Source: Caenicola sp034331105
GTDB lineage: Bacteria; Synergistota; Synergistia; Synergistales; Synergistaceae
DNA length: 64,000 bases
NCBI GenBank assembly: GCA_034331105.1
Contig: JAXQGB010000014.1
Location: 62,001 to 126,000, forward strand
Reading direction: 5' to 3'
A program made the translations under genes and the position numbers. Below the pieces are notes generated by a model that saw only the letters and a program-made list of their open reading frames with translations, was not told where the DNA came from and did no database searches. This document shows, piece after piece, positions 18,138 through 26,468 of this stretch; position 1 is the first letter of the stretch, and every line of letters starts with the position of its first letter.

Positions 18138-18689
18138 TTACTTTGTAAGCCCTATCTTTCGTCCCAGGTCGTAAGCCTTCAAGTTGCTCTCAAGGAATTC
18201 TGGTTTTCTTGCACCCAGTTTCTGTTTTATTATCTCCCTGGCGGTATCGTCAGAAATAAAATCTGAGATTGCTATGACGACTCCGAGGATGATGACATTT
18301 ACAGCTCTTTCGTTCTCCAGACTTCCAGCTATCTTGGAGGCTTCGACCGGTATAACTTTGATGTCGTTTCTTGTAGGTGTGTATTTGGCCATGTCACTGT
18401 TATAGATCAAAACACCGCCTGATTTGACTGATTTTTCGTATTTATCTAAAGAAGGCTGGTTCAGAGCGACTACCACATCGGGTTTTGTTACGAATGGCGA
18501 GCCTATATCCCTGTCGCTCACAGTAACACCGCAGTTTGCAGTTCCGCCCCTCATCTCCGGCCCATATGATGGGAGCCATGTCACATATTTACCTTCTTTA
18601 ATGGCGCCGTATGCAACGAGCTGCCCCAAAACCATTACACCCTGACCGCCGAAGCCTGCGCAAAATAGCGTGCGTGTGTAATTAGACAT
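18138..18689 (-). CDS. vorC: 2-oxoacid:ferredoxin oxidoreductase, gamma subunit
   Basis: 183 residues. The N-terminus LFCAGFGGQGVMVLGQLVAYGAIKEGKYVTW is the signature of the CoA-binding gamma domain, and SYGPEMRGGTANC is the second conserved motif. With the alpha, beta and delta subunits upstream it should oxidatively decarboxylate a 2-oxoacid to acyl-CoA, reducing ferredoxin. It is the last gene of the operon; the ATG is 15 bases after the start of a GGGAGG site. VOR rather than KOR is favoured only by context. Confidence 0.88.
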   Translation of the reverse strand: MSNYTRTLFCAGFGGQGVMVLGQLVAYGAIKEGKYVTWLPSYGPEMRGGTANCGVTVSDRDIGSPFVTKPDVVVALNQPSLDKYEKSVKSGGVLIYNSDMAKYTPTRNDIKVIPVEASKIAGSLENERAVNVIILGVVIAISDFISDDTAREIIKQKLGARKPEFLESNLKAYDLGRKIGLTK

Positions 18690-18704
18690 TTAGCCGGGCC
18701 TCCC

Positions 18705-19451
18705 TTACTCAAAGTCCTTGTATACCCCTAGGGGGTAATAAGGGATCATGTTATTGACAAGCCAGTCGCATGCGTCAGTCGGTCTCATTCCCCAGTTCGT
18801 AGGGCATGTAGAGAGGACTTCAACAAAAGAGAAGCCCTTATTCTCCATCTGATTTTTAAAAGCTTTCCTGATAGACTTTTTAAGACTATTCAAATGAGAT
18901 GGTTTTGCCGCTGAGACCCTTTCTATGTAACATGGCGAAGCAAGGGATGCCAGCAACTCCGACATTCTTATCGGGTAACCGGCCCTGAGAGGGTCCCGCC
19001 CGCTCTGAGTGGTCGTGGTCTTTTGTCCGAGCAGTGTAGTAGGAGCCATCTGACCCCCTGTCATGCCATATATAGCATTGTTTACAAAAATAACGGTGAT
19101 GTTTTCTGACCGGTTGGCGGCATGTACTATCTCGGCCATACCTATCGAGGCAAGATCTCCGTCTCCCTGATATGTGAAAATAAGCCTGTCCGGCCTGATC
19201 CGTTTGAAACCTGTCGCCACTGCAGGTGCCCTGCCGTGCGGAGCTTCAATGAAATCTGTATCTATATACCCATACATAAGAGCGGCGCAGCCTACAGGCG
19301 CCACTCCCGTGGTAATGTCCTGAATATCGAGTTCATCCAGAGTCTCGCATAACATCCTGTGTATTATCCCGTGAGTGCAGCCCGGACAATAGTGTGAATG
19401 AACTCCTTCTACCCAGCTTTTAGGTCTCTGGTAAACGATTTTTTCTGCCAC
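18705..19451 (-). CDS. vorA: 2-oxoacid:ferredoxin oxidoreductase, beta subunit (TPP-binding)
   Basis: About 248 residues. The HYCPGCTHGIIHRM motif near the N-terminus and the thiamine-diphosphate motif GDGDLASIGMAEIVHAANR...NNAIYGMTGGQ identify the TPP subunit. The GTG at 19451 directly follows GGAGGGG and lies after the alpha-subunit stop; an in-frame ATG at 19529 would overlap alpha by 60 bases and is unlikely. Symbol use differs between VOR and KOR nomenclature. Confidence 0.88.
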   Translation of the reverse strand: MAEKIVYQRPKSWVEGVHSHYCPGCTHGIIHRMLCETLDELDIQDITTGVAPVGCAALMYGYIDTDFIEAPHGRAPAVATGFKRIRPDRLIFTYQGDGDLASIGMAEIVHAANRSENITVIFVNNAIYGMTGGQMAPTTLLGQKTTTTQSGRDPLRAGYPIRMSELLASLASPCYIERVSAAKPSHLNSLKKSIRKAFKNQMENKGFSFVEVLSTCPTNWGMRPTDACDWLVNNMIPYYPLGVYKDFE

Positions 19452-19468
19452 TTTCAGTCCCCTCCTTT

Positions 19469-20536
19469 TCAGGAAAGTTCCGCAAATATCTTGCGGCACT
19501 CTTCTTCTATTTCCTCTACCCCCGGACACATACCTCCTGAACGTCCGTAAAAACTCACAGGTACACGGTATTTGACTCCCCTGCTGACATCTTTCGTCAT
19601 CTGTCCCCAGTTCATTTCAACATCAAGGATGTGTCTGCATGTGGGAATAAGTGTTTCAAAATCTTTGTACGGGAAGGGGCTTACCAGAAGCGGCCTTATG
19701 AGTCCTACTTTGTGTCCTTCAGCTCGGAGGCTGTCGACCGCAGACCTGGCTATCCTTCCTACTGTTCCAAACGCTGAAATGACCACGTCCGCATCGTCCG
19801 TGAGATATTTTTCGCAGGAAGTTTCATTCTTTTCTATTTCGTGCCACTTTGCTTCAAGCTTTCTGTTGTGTTCTTCCAGTTCGTCCGGATCAAGGAAGAG
19901 GCTTCTGATGATGTTTCTTTTGCCGCCTCTTTCCCGCATGTACCCGCAGGCCCATTTTTCCGGATGCGAAAGGTTTTTGCCGTGACCTTCCGGGATCTCT
20001 ACAGCTTCCATTATCTGGCCTATGACTCCGTCGCAAAGCACCATTACCGGCGTCCTGTATATCTGTGCGAGGTCAAAGGCTTTCTGCACCATGTTCACAG
20101 TCTCCTGCAGGGAACCCGGAGCAAGGACTATAAGGTTGAAATCGCCATGGCCGATGCCGCATGTCGCCTGATTATAATCTGACTGAGAGGGTAGTATCCC
20201 GCCCAATCCGGGGCCTGCCCTGACTACGTTGACCACTACGACAGGGACTTCCTGACCTGCGATATAGCTCAACGTCTCCGACATGAGAGAAATACCCGGG
20301 CTTGAGGAACTTGTCATTACCCTTTCTCCCGTAGCACCTCCGCCGAGGATCATATTTGATGCCGCGACTTCGCTTTCTGCCTGGAGATATGCACCGCCGA
20401 CCTCAAAAAGCCGCTTTGACATATACTCGGGGATCTCGTTCTGGGGGGTTATCGGATAACCGTAGAAATACTTGCAGCCCGCCTGAACAGCAGCCTCAGC
20501 TATCGCTTCAGTACCTTTCATCAAAGTTTTTGCCAT
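19469..20536 (-). CDS. vorB: 2-oxoacid:ferredoxin oxidoreductase, alpha subunit
   Basis: 355 residues. It has the pyrimidine-binding domain (KGTEAIAEAAVQAGCKYFYGYPITPQNEIPEYM, conserved QAESEVAASNM, SSSPGISLMSE) and a C-terminal domain near SAFGTVGRIARSAVDSLR. The ATG at 20536 is preceded by AAGGGGTG; an in-frame ATG three codons earlier is less well placed. The order delta-alpha-beta-gamma is usual for VOR/KOR operons. Co-transcription with a butyrate-type kinase suggests branched-chain 2-oxoacids as substrates. Confidence 0.9.
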   Translation of the reverse strand: MAKTLMKGTEAIAEAAVQAGCKYFYGYPITPQNEIPEYMSKRLFEVGGAYLQAESEVAASNMILGGGATGERVMTSSSSPGISLMSETLSYIAGQEVPVVVVNVVRAGPGLGGILPSQSDYNQATCGIGHGDFNLIVLAPGSLQETVNMVQKAFDLAQIYRTPVMVLCDGVIGQIMEAVEIPEGHGKNLSHPEKWACGYMRERGGKRNIIRSLFLDPDELEEHNRKLEAKWHEIEKNETSCEKYLTDDADVVISAFGTVGRIARSAVDSLRAEGHKVGLIRPLLVSPFPYKDFETLIPTCRHILDVEMNWGQMTKDVSRGVKYRVPVSFYGRSGGMCPGVEEIEEECRKIFAELS

Positions 20537-20556
20537 TTTGATCACCCCTTCTCAAA

Positions 20557-20772
20557 TCATTCTTCACGAAAGACCTTGATAACTGCATCAGGGCAGCGCA
20601 TAGCGCACATTCCACAGCCTATGCAGTCTTCAGGCCTTGCCGCTTCCACGGGGCGATATCCCTTTTTGTTGATCTTATCGGATATTTCAAGGACATTTTT
20701 AGGACACGCCTCTACGCACATAGAACAGCTCTTACAGTATTGCTCGAGTATTTCGACTCTCCCTTTTGGCAT
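20557..20772 (-). CDS. vorD: 2-oxoacid:ferredoxin oxidoreductase, delta (2x[4Fe-4S]) subunit
   Basis: 71 residues holding two CX2CX2CX3CP motifs (CKSCSMCVEACP and CIGCGMCAMRCP), the electron outlet of the complex to ferredoxin. The ATG at 20772 follows AAGGAG; a GTG nine bases upstream has no spacing from that site. It is the first oxidoreductase gene, just after the ATPase. Confidence 0.9.
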   Translation of the reverse strand: MPKGRVEILEQYCKSCSMCVEACPKNVLEISDKINKKGYRPVEAARPEDCIGCGMCAMRCPDAVIKVFREE

Positions 20773-20793
20773 ATGAAACACTCTCCTTTTGTA

Positions 20794-21537
20794 TTAAATG
20801 CGTACTTTGCCTCTTTCCCACGGCAGTAATATCTCTCTTTGAAGTATCCACAGCGGGATATTATCCGGAAGGATATTCTTAACCTCAGACGAGATCGATT
20901 CCTCCGCCATCCCGAAAAGCATCGGAACACCCATCTTTTTTGAAAAGTCGTCCACTAAAATTATTCCTTCGGCACAGTCTTTAGGGCCTGTAATATCCAT
21001 AAGGTGTGGATTTGCTGCTATCGAGTTGACTTTCAGTCCGCATGTCGCTTCAAGTTTGTCTTTCATTTGGGCAATTTCTGAAAAAGTTTTGGTGTGGGTC
21101 CTGTAGGGGTTGATGACAAATATTAGGTCGTATCCAGCTTCAATTATTTCCGGTTCAAACTGCTTTAAAGCAAGGGCTCCCTTTGAATCTCCTCCGACAT
21201 CGATAATAAGTCGGTCCGATGGATCATGTATTTGGGTCCGGATCAGGGGATTGATGTAGCTCATGTCTCCCCATTTGAGGTCTCCCGGCGGTGCCAGTAC
21301 CGAAAGGTTCTCTTTAATTATGTCTCCCGTCAGTGCCCTAAGGCAAAAATAGGGATTGATAATGTCCATGTCTGCCAGAACAACGCTCACACCACTGTCA
21401 GCCATAGCTGAAGCAAGGCTCATCGTCAGTTCGGTCTTGCCTGACCCCAATGCCCCTGTTACGGCAATTACATGGTTCCATCTTTTATCTTTTAATAACG
21501 ACAGGTTGTTTTCTGGGACACGATCATTCTTTTTCAT
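20794..21537 (-). CDS. MinD/ParA-like P-loop ATPase linked to the oxidoreductase
   Basis: 247 residues. A P-loop AVTGALGSGKTELTMSLA, a switch II-like LIIDVGGDSKGALAL and an intermediate Asp in LADMDIINPYF place it among SIMIBI-class ATPases, though it lacks the deviant KGGxGKT of MinD. The function is unknown; position between butyrate kinase (14-base overlap) and the oxidoreductase suggests maturation, cluster loading or regulation of that complex. I recognise the fold family only. Confidence 0.65.
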   Translation of the reverse strand: MKKNDRVPENNLSLLKDKRWNHVIAVTGALGSGKTELTMSLASAMADSGVSVVLADMDIINPYFCLRALTGDIIKENLSVLAPPGDLKWGDMSYINPLIRTQIHDPSDRLIIDVGGDSKGALALKQFEPEIIEAGYDLIFVINPYRTHTKTFSEIAQMKDKLEATCGLKVNSIAANPHLMDITGPKDCAEGIILVDDFSKKMGVPMLFGMAEESISSEVKNILPDNIPLWILQREILLPWERGKVRI

Positions 21538-22600
21538 AGATCTGAGCCTCTTCTTCCCCTGTGAGCACTTTGTAGGCGCCTTCAGCGAGTGCTCTCAGTT
21601 CGTCTTCACCAGGTACGCAGATTACCTCTGATATCCAGGAGACCCTCTCTTTGATCAGATCGCATAGATAGGTGCTGTTTGCAAGGCCTCCCGTCAGTAT
21701 CACCGCATCGACCTTCCCATAAAGGTTGGTCGCCCTTGAACCTATTTCTGCAGCTATCTGATAGGCCAGCGCCTCTACGATAAGTTTTGCCTTCTCGTCT
21801 CCCGCGCGGACCCTTTCGACGATCTTTCTGAAATCCCGCGTGCCAAGATGACCGGCAACTCCTGCCTCTCCAACCAGCATTTTTTCAATTTCTTTTTCGG
21901 TGTGCTTTCCTAAGAAGCACATTTTAATAAGATCACCTGCATGAACAGTACCCGCCCGTTCGAGGGACATCGGCCCGTATCCTGCCAGGCCGTTGTTGAC
22001 ATCAATGACCTTGCCTTCTGAGTGCGCTCCCACTGTGACCCCGCCGCCCATGTGGGCAACTATGAACCTGCACTCCTCAAGAGGTCTTCCGAACTGCTTC
22101 GCGACCCGGTAAGCCACTGCCTTTTGATTCAGCGCGTGGAATACGGGCCTCTTGGGAAGATCCGGAATGCCGCTTACATGAGCCACGGCAGACATCTCAT
22201 CAACGCATACAGGGTCAACAATAAAGGCAGGAATAGATCCTGCCTCATCTGATATCCTTTTTGCTATAAGTCCACCGAAATTTGATGCGTGCCTGCCATA
22301 CCGGCACGATCTCAGGTCGCTCAACATCGCTTCGTTGATCATCCAGACTCCTCCGATGATCGGGTGCAGCATTCCGCCTCTGCCTACTGCGGCAGAGAGA
22401 TCGGAAATCTTGTTTCCATGTTTTTCAAGTATTTCTATGGAATTGGAAAATCGAAAGTTTTCTTCGTCTTCGGCTGACTCTTTATAACGGTCGATATCTT
22501 TCTGGCAATACTCCGCAGACTCTGACCAAATCATATTCAGATCATCATACAAGGCTGCCTTCATTCCTGTGCTTCCCGGGTTGATTGCAAATATCTTCAT
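21524..22600 (-). CDS. buk: Butyrate kinase / branched-chain fatty acid kinase
   Basis: 358 residues from the ATG at 22600. It is an acetokinase-family enzyme: the N-terminal IFAINPGSTGMKAALY phosphate motif, HALNQKAVAYRVA, AHMGGGVTVGAHSEGKVIDVNNGL and the C-terminal AVILTGGLA are typical of Buk. It converts butyryl- or isobutyryl/isovaleryl-phosphate plus ADP to acid plus ATP. As the first gene of the Vor operon it would harvest ATP from the acyl-CoA made by Vor; a phosphotransbutyrylase must be elsewhere. Confidence 0.9.
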   Translation of the reverse strand: MKIFAINPGSTGMKAALYDDLNMIWSESAEYCQKDIDRYKESAEDEENFRFSNSIEILEKHGNKISDLSAAVGRGGMLHPIIGGVWMINEAMLSDLRSCRYGRHASNFGGLIAKRISDEAGSIPAFIVDPVCVDEMSAVAHVSGIPDLPKRPVFHALNQKAVAYRVAKQFGRPLEECRFIVAHMGGGVTVGAHSEGKVIDVNNGLAGYGPMSLERAGTVHAGDLIKMCFLGKHTEKEIEKMLVGEAGVAGHLGTRDFRKIVERVRAGDEKAKLIVEALAYQIAAEIGSRATNLYGKVDAVILTGGLANSTYLCDLIKERVSWISEVICVPGEDELRALAEGAYKVLTGEEEAQIYEKE

Positions 22601-22749
22601 TTTTAACCGCAACCTTTGCTAAATAGAGTCATATTTCACATTTAGGTTTGCTTTTAAAAAGAAACTCTTATCTATACTTTATTATAATACATTTTCAATT
22701 TTAAGAAAAGGTTCCAATATCTAGTTGAATTTTCTGGCTTTACTGTGCC

Positions 22750-22778
22750 TTGACACTGAATATCCTGGTTGTTATACT
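22750..22778 (+). promoter_or_regulatory. Promoter of tRNA-Cys
   Basis: A consensus TTGACA and TATACT are 17 bases apart, nine bases before the mature tRNA. This is a near-ideal sigma70 promoter. Confidence 0.9.
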
Positions 22779-22787
22779 CTCCTTCGT

Positions 22788-22861
22788 GGCGGCATAGCCA
22801 AGCGGTAAGGCAGAGGACTGCAAATCCTTCATCCCCGGTTCGAATCCGGGTGCCGCCTCCA
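22788..22861 (+). tRNA. tRNA-Cys (GCA)
   Basis: The acceptor arms GGCGGCA/TGCCGCC, a D arm GCC...GGC, an anticodon loop CTGCAAA with GCA, a T arm CCCGG-TTCGAAT-CCGGG, a T discriminator and an encoded CCA give a complete cloverleaf of 74 bases. It decodes UGC/UGU. Confidence 0.96.
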
Positions 22862-22900
22862 TTAGTTACTTTATCAAAAAAAATTTATCGGTGAAATTTA

Positions 22901-22936
22901 AAAAGATCTCAGGGATTAAGCCCTGAGATCTTTTTT
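22901..22936. terminator. Bidirectional terminator after tRNA-Cys
   Basis: A 14-bp stem (AAAAGATCTCAGGG / CCCTGAGATCTTTT) with a six-base loop is flanked by an A-run and a T-run, so it serves both tRNA-Cys (plus) and the exporter gene (minus). Confidence 0.9.
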
Positions 22937-22989
22937 ATCTTTTGCATAGTATTCAAGATTTTCAGGCAAGAACATTGCAGCTGAATAAC

Positions 22990-23919
22990 TTAGAATTCTT
23001 TCCGTGGAGTCCATATCATCAAAATGACTGAAGTTATTATAAGCGGCGTCGCAACAAGCATGTTGACGCTCAACTCTTCTCCCCCTAGAAGCCATCCCAG
23101 GAAGACAGCCACTACCGGATTGACAAAGGCATGGGTCGCGACCCTGTTGGCCGGTTCGACCCTCATCAGCCAGAGAAAAGATGAGTATGCGACAAGTGAG
23201 CCGAAAATTATCAGGTAAATAAGCGCAAGTACCGATCTGTCGGAAAAAGAGGCCATGCTTTGATAATTTCCCGTGAAGACCGAGATCAGGACGTGTATTG
23301 ACATCATTACAGCGCCGCCGCACATCATCTGCATCCCTGATGACATCAGTGAATCCTCATGAATTTTCGGGTTTTTTGATATGAAGGCTCCTGTTACCCA
23401 GGTTAGCCCGCTCAATATCAGCATAAGGACCCAGATCAAATAGTTTGATTCGAACGAGAAATCCGCCTTAGGATCTCCTGCGACCAGGAAAAAGATACCC
23501 AAAAAACCTAATAGTATCCCAACATAATGACGTTTTGCAGGCCTTTCTCCATTGAAGAAAAGCCATCCCAATACACAGAACCAGAGTGGCTCCAATGCCA
23601 CAAGAAGGGCTGCTATGGAAGACGGCACTACGGTTTCAGCGCTCGTTATCAGTCCGTATGATATTACGAATGGGAGCAAAGACGCCATAAAGGCATTTTT
23701 CCATCCCTGCAAAGTGGTCCGGTGACCGGACTGGAAATGCCTGGCGACGAAAAGTATTATCCCGGCACTAAGGAACCGTGCTCCTCCCGAAAAAAACGGA
23801 GGAATTGTTTCAACAGAGAATCTTATTGCAAGATATGTGGATCCCCAGATAATATAGACCATCAGATACGCAAAAATAAGAGCTGCTTTTGAAGGTCTGT
23901 TAATTCCGACAGGAGACAT
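22990..23919 (-). CDS. EamA/DMT family transporter
   Basis: About 309 residues with ten predicted membrane helices in two EamA repeats; the first has YIIWGSTYLAIRFSVETIPPFFSGGARFL and the second SGLTWVTGAFISKNP and SLVAYSSFLWLMR. Such proteins usually export metabolites or amino acids; the substrate is not readable. The ATG at 23919 has AGAGGT six bases upstream; one at 23937 lacks a site. It shares a terminator with the convergent tRNA gene. Confidence 0.85.
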   Translation of the reverse strand: MSPVGINRPSKAALIFAYLMVYIIWGSTYLAIRFSVETIPPFFSGGARFLSAGIILFVARHFQSGHRTTLQGWKNAFMASLLPFVISYGLITSAETVVPSSIAALLVALEPLWFCVLGWLFFNGERPAKRHYVGILLGFLGIFFLVAGDPKADFSFESNYLIWVLMLILSGLTWVTGAFISKNPKIHEDSLMSSGMQMMCGGAVMMSIHVLISVFTGNYQSMASFSDRSVLALIYLIIFGSLVAYSSFLWLMRVEPANRVATHAFVNPVVAVFLGWLLGGEELSVNMLVATPLIITSVILMIWTPRKEF

Positions 23920-24133
23920 GAGGCTACCTCTTTTCATTTATCAACAGCGACAGGCGCTTCAGCAATTATACAGCCATAGGTGAGTAATTCTTTTTTTCGG
24001 CATTTCGGGAAAAGGTTTGTTTAAGTGCATATACGTATGCAATAATAGATGATATAAATCAAAATTTCAGTAATCAAATATTATGTTGTTCAGTGTATTT
24101 TTTAGCAACCTCTATAAAGGGAGGCCGCAAATT

Positions 24134-24853
24134 TTGAAAGACGCCGTTAAAATGCAGTTGTTCGTAGAAAGACACATGCCTGACGGAAGAGCACTTACAG
24201 TACCATGTTCGATCGAAGTTCTTTCCAGAAAAGACGAGGACATCTCAATAAAACTGCACAATGACGTCGCACATGGATTAAGCCGTGAGATCTTTGCCGC
24301 AAGCACCGAAGATGACCTTAAAAGATTTTTGAGCAAGGACGGCCTGGCTGTAGGTACCAGATATGAAGACCGCCTGATATGCCTGAGAACTCTCAAAACT
24401 TCACCTGAATGGGTCAAAGTATCACTGAAGGATTATAATCTTGCTCCCGATAAATATGCCAATTCTGCAGTGACCGGTTTTTGTGTGGTAGACAGGGAGT
24501 TCAGGGGAAACAATATACAGTTTCTTTCCCAGTTTTATGCAGAGAACATCGTTTCGAAAAAATATGATTCGGTAGTTACAACTGTATCTCCCAAAAATAT
24601 CTTCAGCCTGCAAAATGTCTTGGCATGCGGATACTATATTATCGCAATAGAATGGACCTACGGAGGTTTTTTGCGTTTTGTTCTGAAAAAAGAATTTTAT
24701 CCTGCGTATCCGCTCTGGACTCATGGACATCTCAGGATACCTATAAGGGAAATAAAAAAACAGCAGGAAGCTCTTTCAAAGGGAAATGTCGGTTACAAGA
24801 TCGTCAGAGGTCCGAAGGGATTCATAATGCTTTACGGCAGGGTGGGTCCCTGA
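24134..24853 (+). CDS. GNAT-like protein of unknown function
   Basis: About 240 residues. The central part (AVTGFCVVDREFRGNNIQFLSQFYAENIVSKKYD...VSPKNIFSLQNVLACGYY) resembles the acetyl-CoA-binding core of GNAT acyltransferases, with RGNNIQ in place of the usual R/QxxGxG/A loop, so cofactor binding is uncertain. TTG at 24134 has GGGAGG eight bases upstream; an ATG at 24083 would add 17 residues but has no site. Single gene between divergent and convergent neighbours. Low certainty of function, high certainty that it is coding. Confidence 0.6.
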   Translation: MKDAVKMQLFVERHMPDGRALTVPCSIEVLSRKDEDISIKLHNDVAHGLSREIFAASTEDDLKRFLSKDGLAVGTRYEDRLICLRTLKTSPEWVKVSLKDYNLAPDKYANSAVTGFCVVDREFRGNNIQFLSQFYAENIVSKKYDSVVTTVSPKNIFSLQNVLACGYYIIAIEWTYGGFLRFVLKKEFYPAYPLWTHGHLRIPIREIKKQQEALSKGNVGYKIVRGPKGFIMLYGRVGP

Positions 24854-24891
24854 GACTTTCCTTGGATCAATAATTTTCGTCTGTCAAGAAA

Positions 24892-24933
24892 AATGGCAGT
24901 CCTGCTTTAAGGCAAGGACTGCCATTATTATTT
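24892..24933. terminator. Bidirectional terminator
   Basis: A perfect 12-bp stem (AATGGCAGTCCT / AGGACTGCCATT) with an 11-base loop lies between convergent genes and is followed by ATTATTT on the plus strand. Confidence 0.8.
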
Positions 24934-24945
24934 GCCCGGGAAAAT

Positions 24946-25182
24946 CTATATCAGTTTTTTTATTATTCCTGAGATCAGACTTGGTCCGGGAAAAAAAGCA
25001 CGGGGCATTTTTTTGCCCGTGAAGCCCATCATCAGACCGGCAACAGCCATAACTCCGAGGACACGCAGAGGTTTTCTTTTGATTATACGGACAGGATCAA
25101 ACTCCATGATCGAGGCCTTAAAATTGGCTTTCGCCTCTTCAAGATTCAATTCTTTTTTGTTCTGATCCAACGTCAGGCCCAC
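24946..25182 (-). CDS. Small membrane protein, YqjK-like position
   Basis: About 78 residues. A charged N-terminal part (DQNKKELNLEEAKANFKASIMEFDPVRIIKRKPLR) precedes one hydrophobic helix (VLGVMAVAGLMMGFTG) and a basic end. Start is uncertain: GTG at 25182 or TTG at 25170, both overlapping the preceding gene, with GGTGGG before the TTG. It is the third gene of a trio whose order matches enterobacterial yqjD-yqjE-yqjK; sequence similarity to YqjK is not obvious. Confidence 0.55.
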   Translation of the reverse strand: MGLTLDQNKKELNLEEAKANFKASIMEFDPVRIIKRKPLRVLGVMAVAGLMMGFTGKKMPRAFFPGPSLISGIIKKLI

Positions 25183-25462
25183 CTTTGCCGTGAGTGATCG
25201 CTCTGCCCTTAGAAAGCAGCCATATGCCGATCCCCAAAAAAAGAACAGCGACCGCAAGCGCAGAAACGGGTCTTCCGATATGGTCGCTCAGCCAAATGTA
25301 CAATGCTGCTCCAACGGCAAAAACTCCGTAAATGACCAGCGAAACACCAAAGAACATGATAAGAAATCCCTCTATCACAAGGACAGATTTTTCTTTCAAT
25401 GTTCTTCCTTCAGCCTCAACAAGATCAAAAAAACTAACTATCAAGTTGGCAAAAGTTTCCAA
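25139..25462 (-). CDS. YqjE / phage-holin superfamily III-like membrane protein
   Basis: 107 residues. A charged N-terminal helix (SFFDLVEAEGRTLKEKSV) is followed by two hydrophobic helices (IEGFLIMFFGVSLVIYGVFAVGAALYIWL and PVSALAVAVLFLGIGIWLLSKG), as in YqjE (DUF1469) proteins. It lies between a DUF883-like protein and a small basic membrane protein. Function unknown; in enterobacteria the partner YqjD binds ribosomes at the inner membrane. Confidence 0.65.
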   Translation of the reverse strand: METFANLIVSFFDLVEAEGRTLKEKSVLVIEGFLIMFFGVSLVIYGVFAVGAALYIWLSDHIGRPVSALAVAVLFLGIGIWLLSKGRAITHGKGGPDVGSEQKRIES

Positions 25463-25504
25463 CTTTAATCACCTTTCCTGTCCAAAGCCCCAGAGGGCTG
25501 ATTA

Positions 25505-25843
25505 CTATTCTTCTTCGGCACGCCAGCAACAATAATCGAGAAGTTTTCCTATTACTATACCTGCCCCAAAAGCTATGACCACAGAAAGGAACGGGTTGTC
25601 TGATACTCTTGTCCCAACTTTGGCAACAGCTGCTCTTCCTGGCTCCTCGTATTTTTCTATCACCGGCCTGACCGCTGCAAGGAGGGACTTAGCTCCGTCA
25701 TCCAAGGTGTTTTTTACCTTGTTGAAATCAATGATACGTTTGGCTTCGGCCTTTTCCTGCTGTTCTGCGATCGTACATTTCAAAGCCTCGATTTCAGCCT
25801 TCAATTCCATTACGACGTCTTCGCTTATATTAACCTCTGTCAT
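25505..25843 (-). CDS. DUF883/ElaB-YqjD-like membrane-anchored protein
   Basis: 112 residues. An N-terminal coiled-coil (VVMELKAEIEALKCTIAEQQEKAEAKR), a helical segment with RVSDNPFLSVVIAFGAGIVIGKLLDYC as the C-terminal anchor, and an acidic tail match the ElaB/YqjD/DUF883 plan. Relatives tether stationary-phase ribosomes to the membrane. First gene of the trio; a GGAGGTATT site precedes its ATG. Confidence 0.7.
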   Translation of the reverse strand: MTEVNISEDVVMELKAEIEALKCTIAEQQEKAEAKRIIDFNKVKNTLDDGAKSLLAAVRPVIEKYEEPGRAAVAKVGTRVSDNPFLSVVIAFGAGIVIGKLLDYCCWRAEEE

Positions 25844-25997
25844 GGCAATACCTCCTCATGTTTTTTTCTGATCCACTTCATGTTACCTATGATCTCTGTT
25901 TTGCTATTTTATCATGATAGAGTATTTTCAGGGAATAAAAGGTTAAAATATAAGCATAATTACTGCAAAAATCTATTAATGAGTCGGAGGTAAGAAA

Positions 25998-26468
25998 ATG
26001 AAGGAGAACTACGTAGATGTACCCCTCCTGCAGCAGAGGGAGATCGAAATCAAGGTACTTGGACCTGTTATAAGGGCATTTGCTGAAGAATTCGGAAAAG
26101 AAAAAACTTTTGAGGTGGCAGGAAAGGCGCTTAAGGAGTTATCACGAAATCAGGGAAAGCAAAAGTCGCTTGATGGGGGCGGACTGGAGAACCTGAAAGA
26201 GAAATGCATTTCAAAGTGGAACGAGGGAGGAGCCCTGGAAGTTAGCAAGAAGGAGGACTCTGAATCCGTACTCTCTTTTGACGTAACAAGATGCGAGTAC
26301 GCAAATCTCTATAGAGATCTGGGGTTTGGTGACATAGGCACTCTCTTCTCCTGTGACCGTGACGCATCATTCCTGGAAGGTTTCGATCCCGAGCTGGAAC
26401 TGGTAAGAGAAAAAACCATAATGGACGGAGATCCGCTGTGTGACTTCTGCTATAGAAAAAAAGGATGA
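25998..26468 (+). CDS. L-2-amino-thiazoline-4-carboxylate hydrolase-like protein
   Basis: 156 residues resembling the ATC hydrolase family (PF14196 type): LSFDVTRCEYANLYRDLG, GTLFSCDRDASFLEGFDPELELVREKTIMDGDPLCDF. The named activity opens a thiazoline ring on the way to cysteine, but most members are uncharacterised. GGAGGT lies upstream of the ATG. Its 3' end overlaps larE by 29 bases, so the two are tightly coupled. Confidence 0.72.
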   Translation: MKENYVDVPLLQQREIEIKVLGPVIRAFAEEFGKEKTFEVAGKALKELSRNQGKQKSLDGGGLENLKEKCISKWNEGGALEVSKKEDSESVLSFDVTRCEYANLYRDLGFGDIGTLFSCDRDASFLEGFDPELELVREKTIMDGDPLCDFCYRKKG

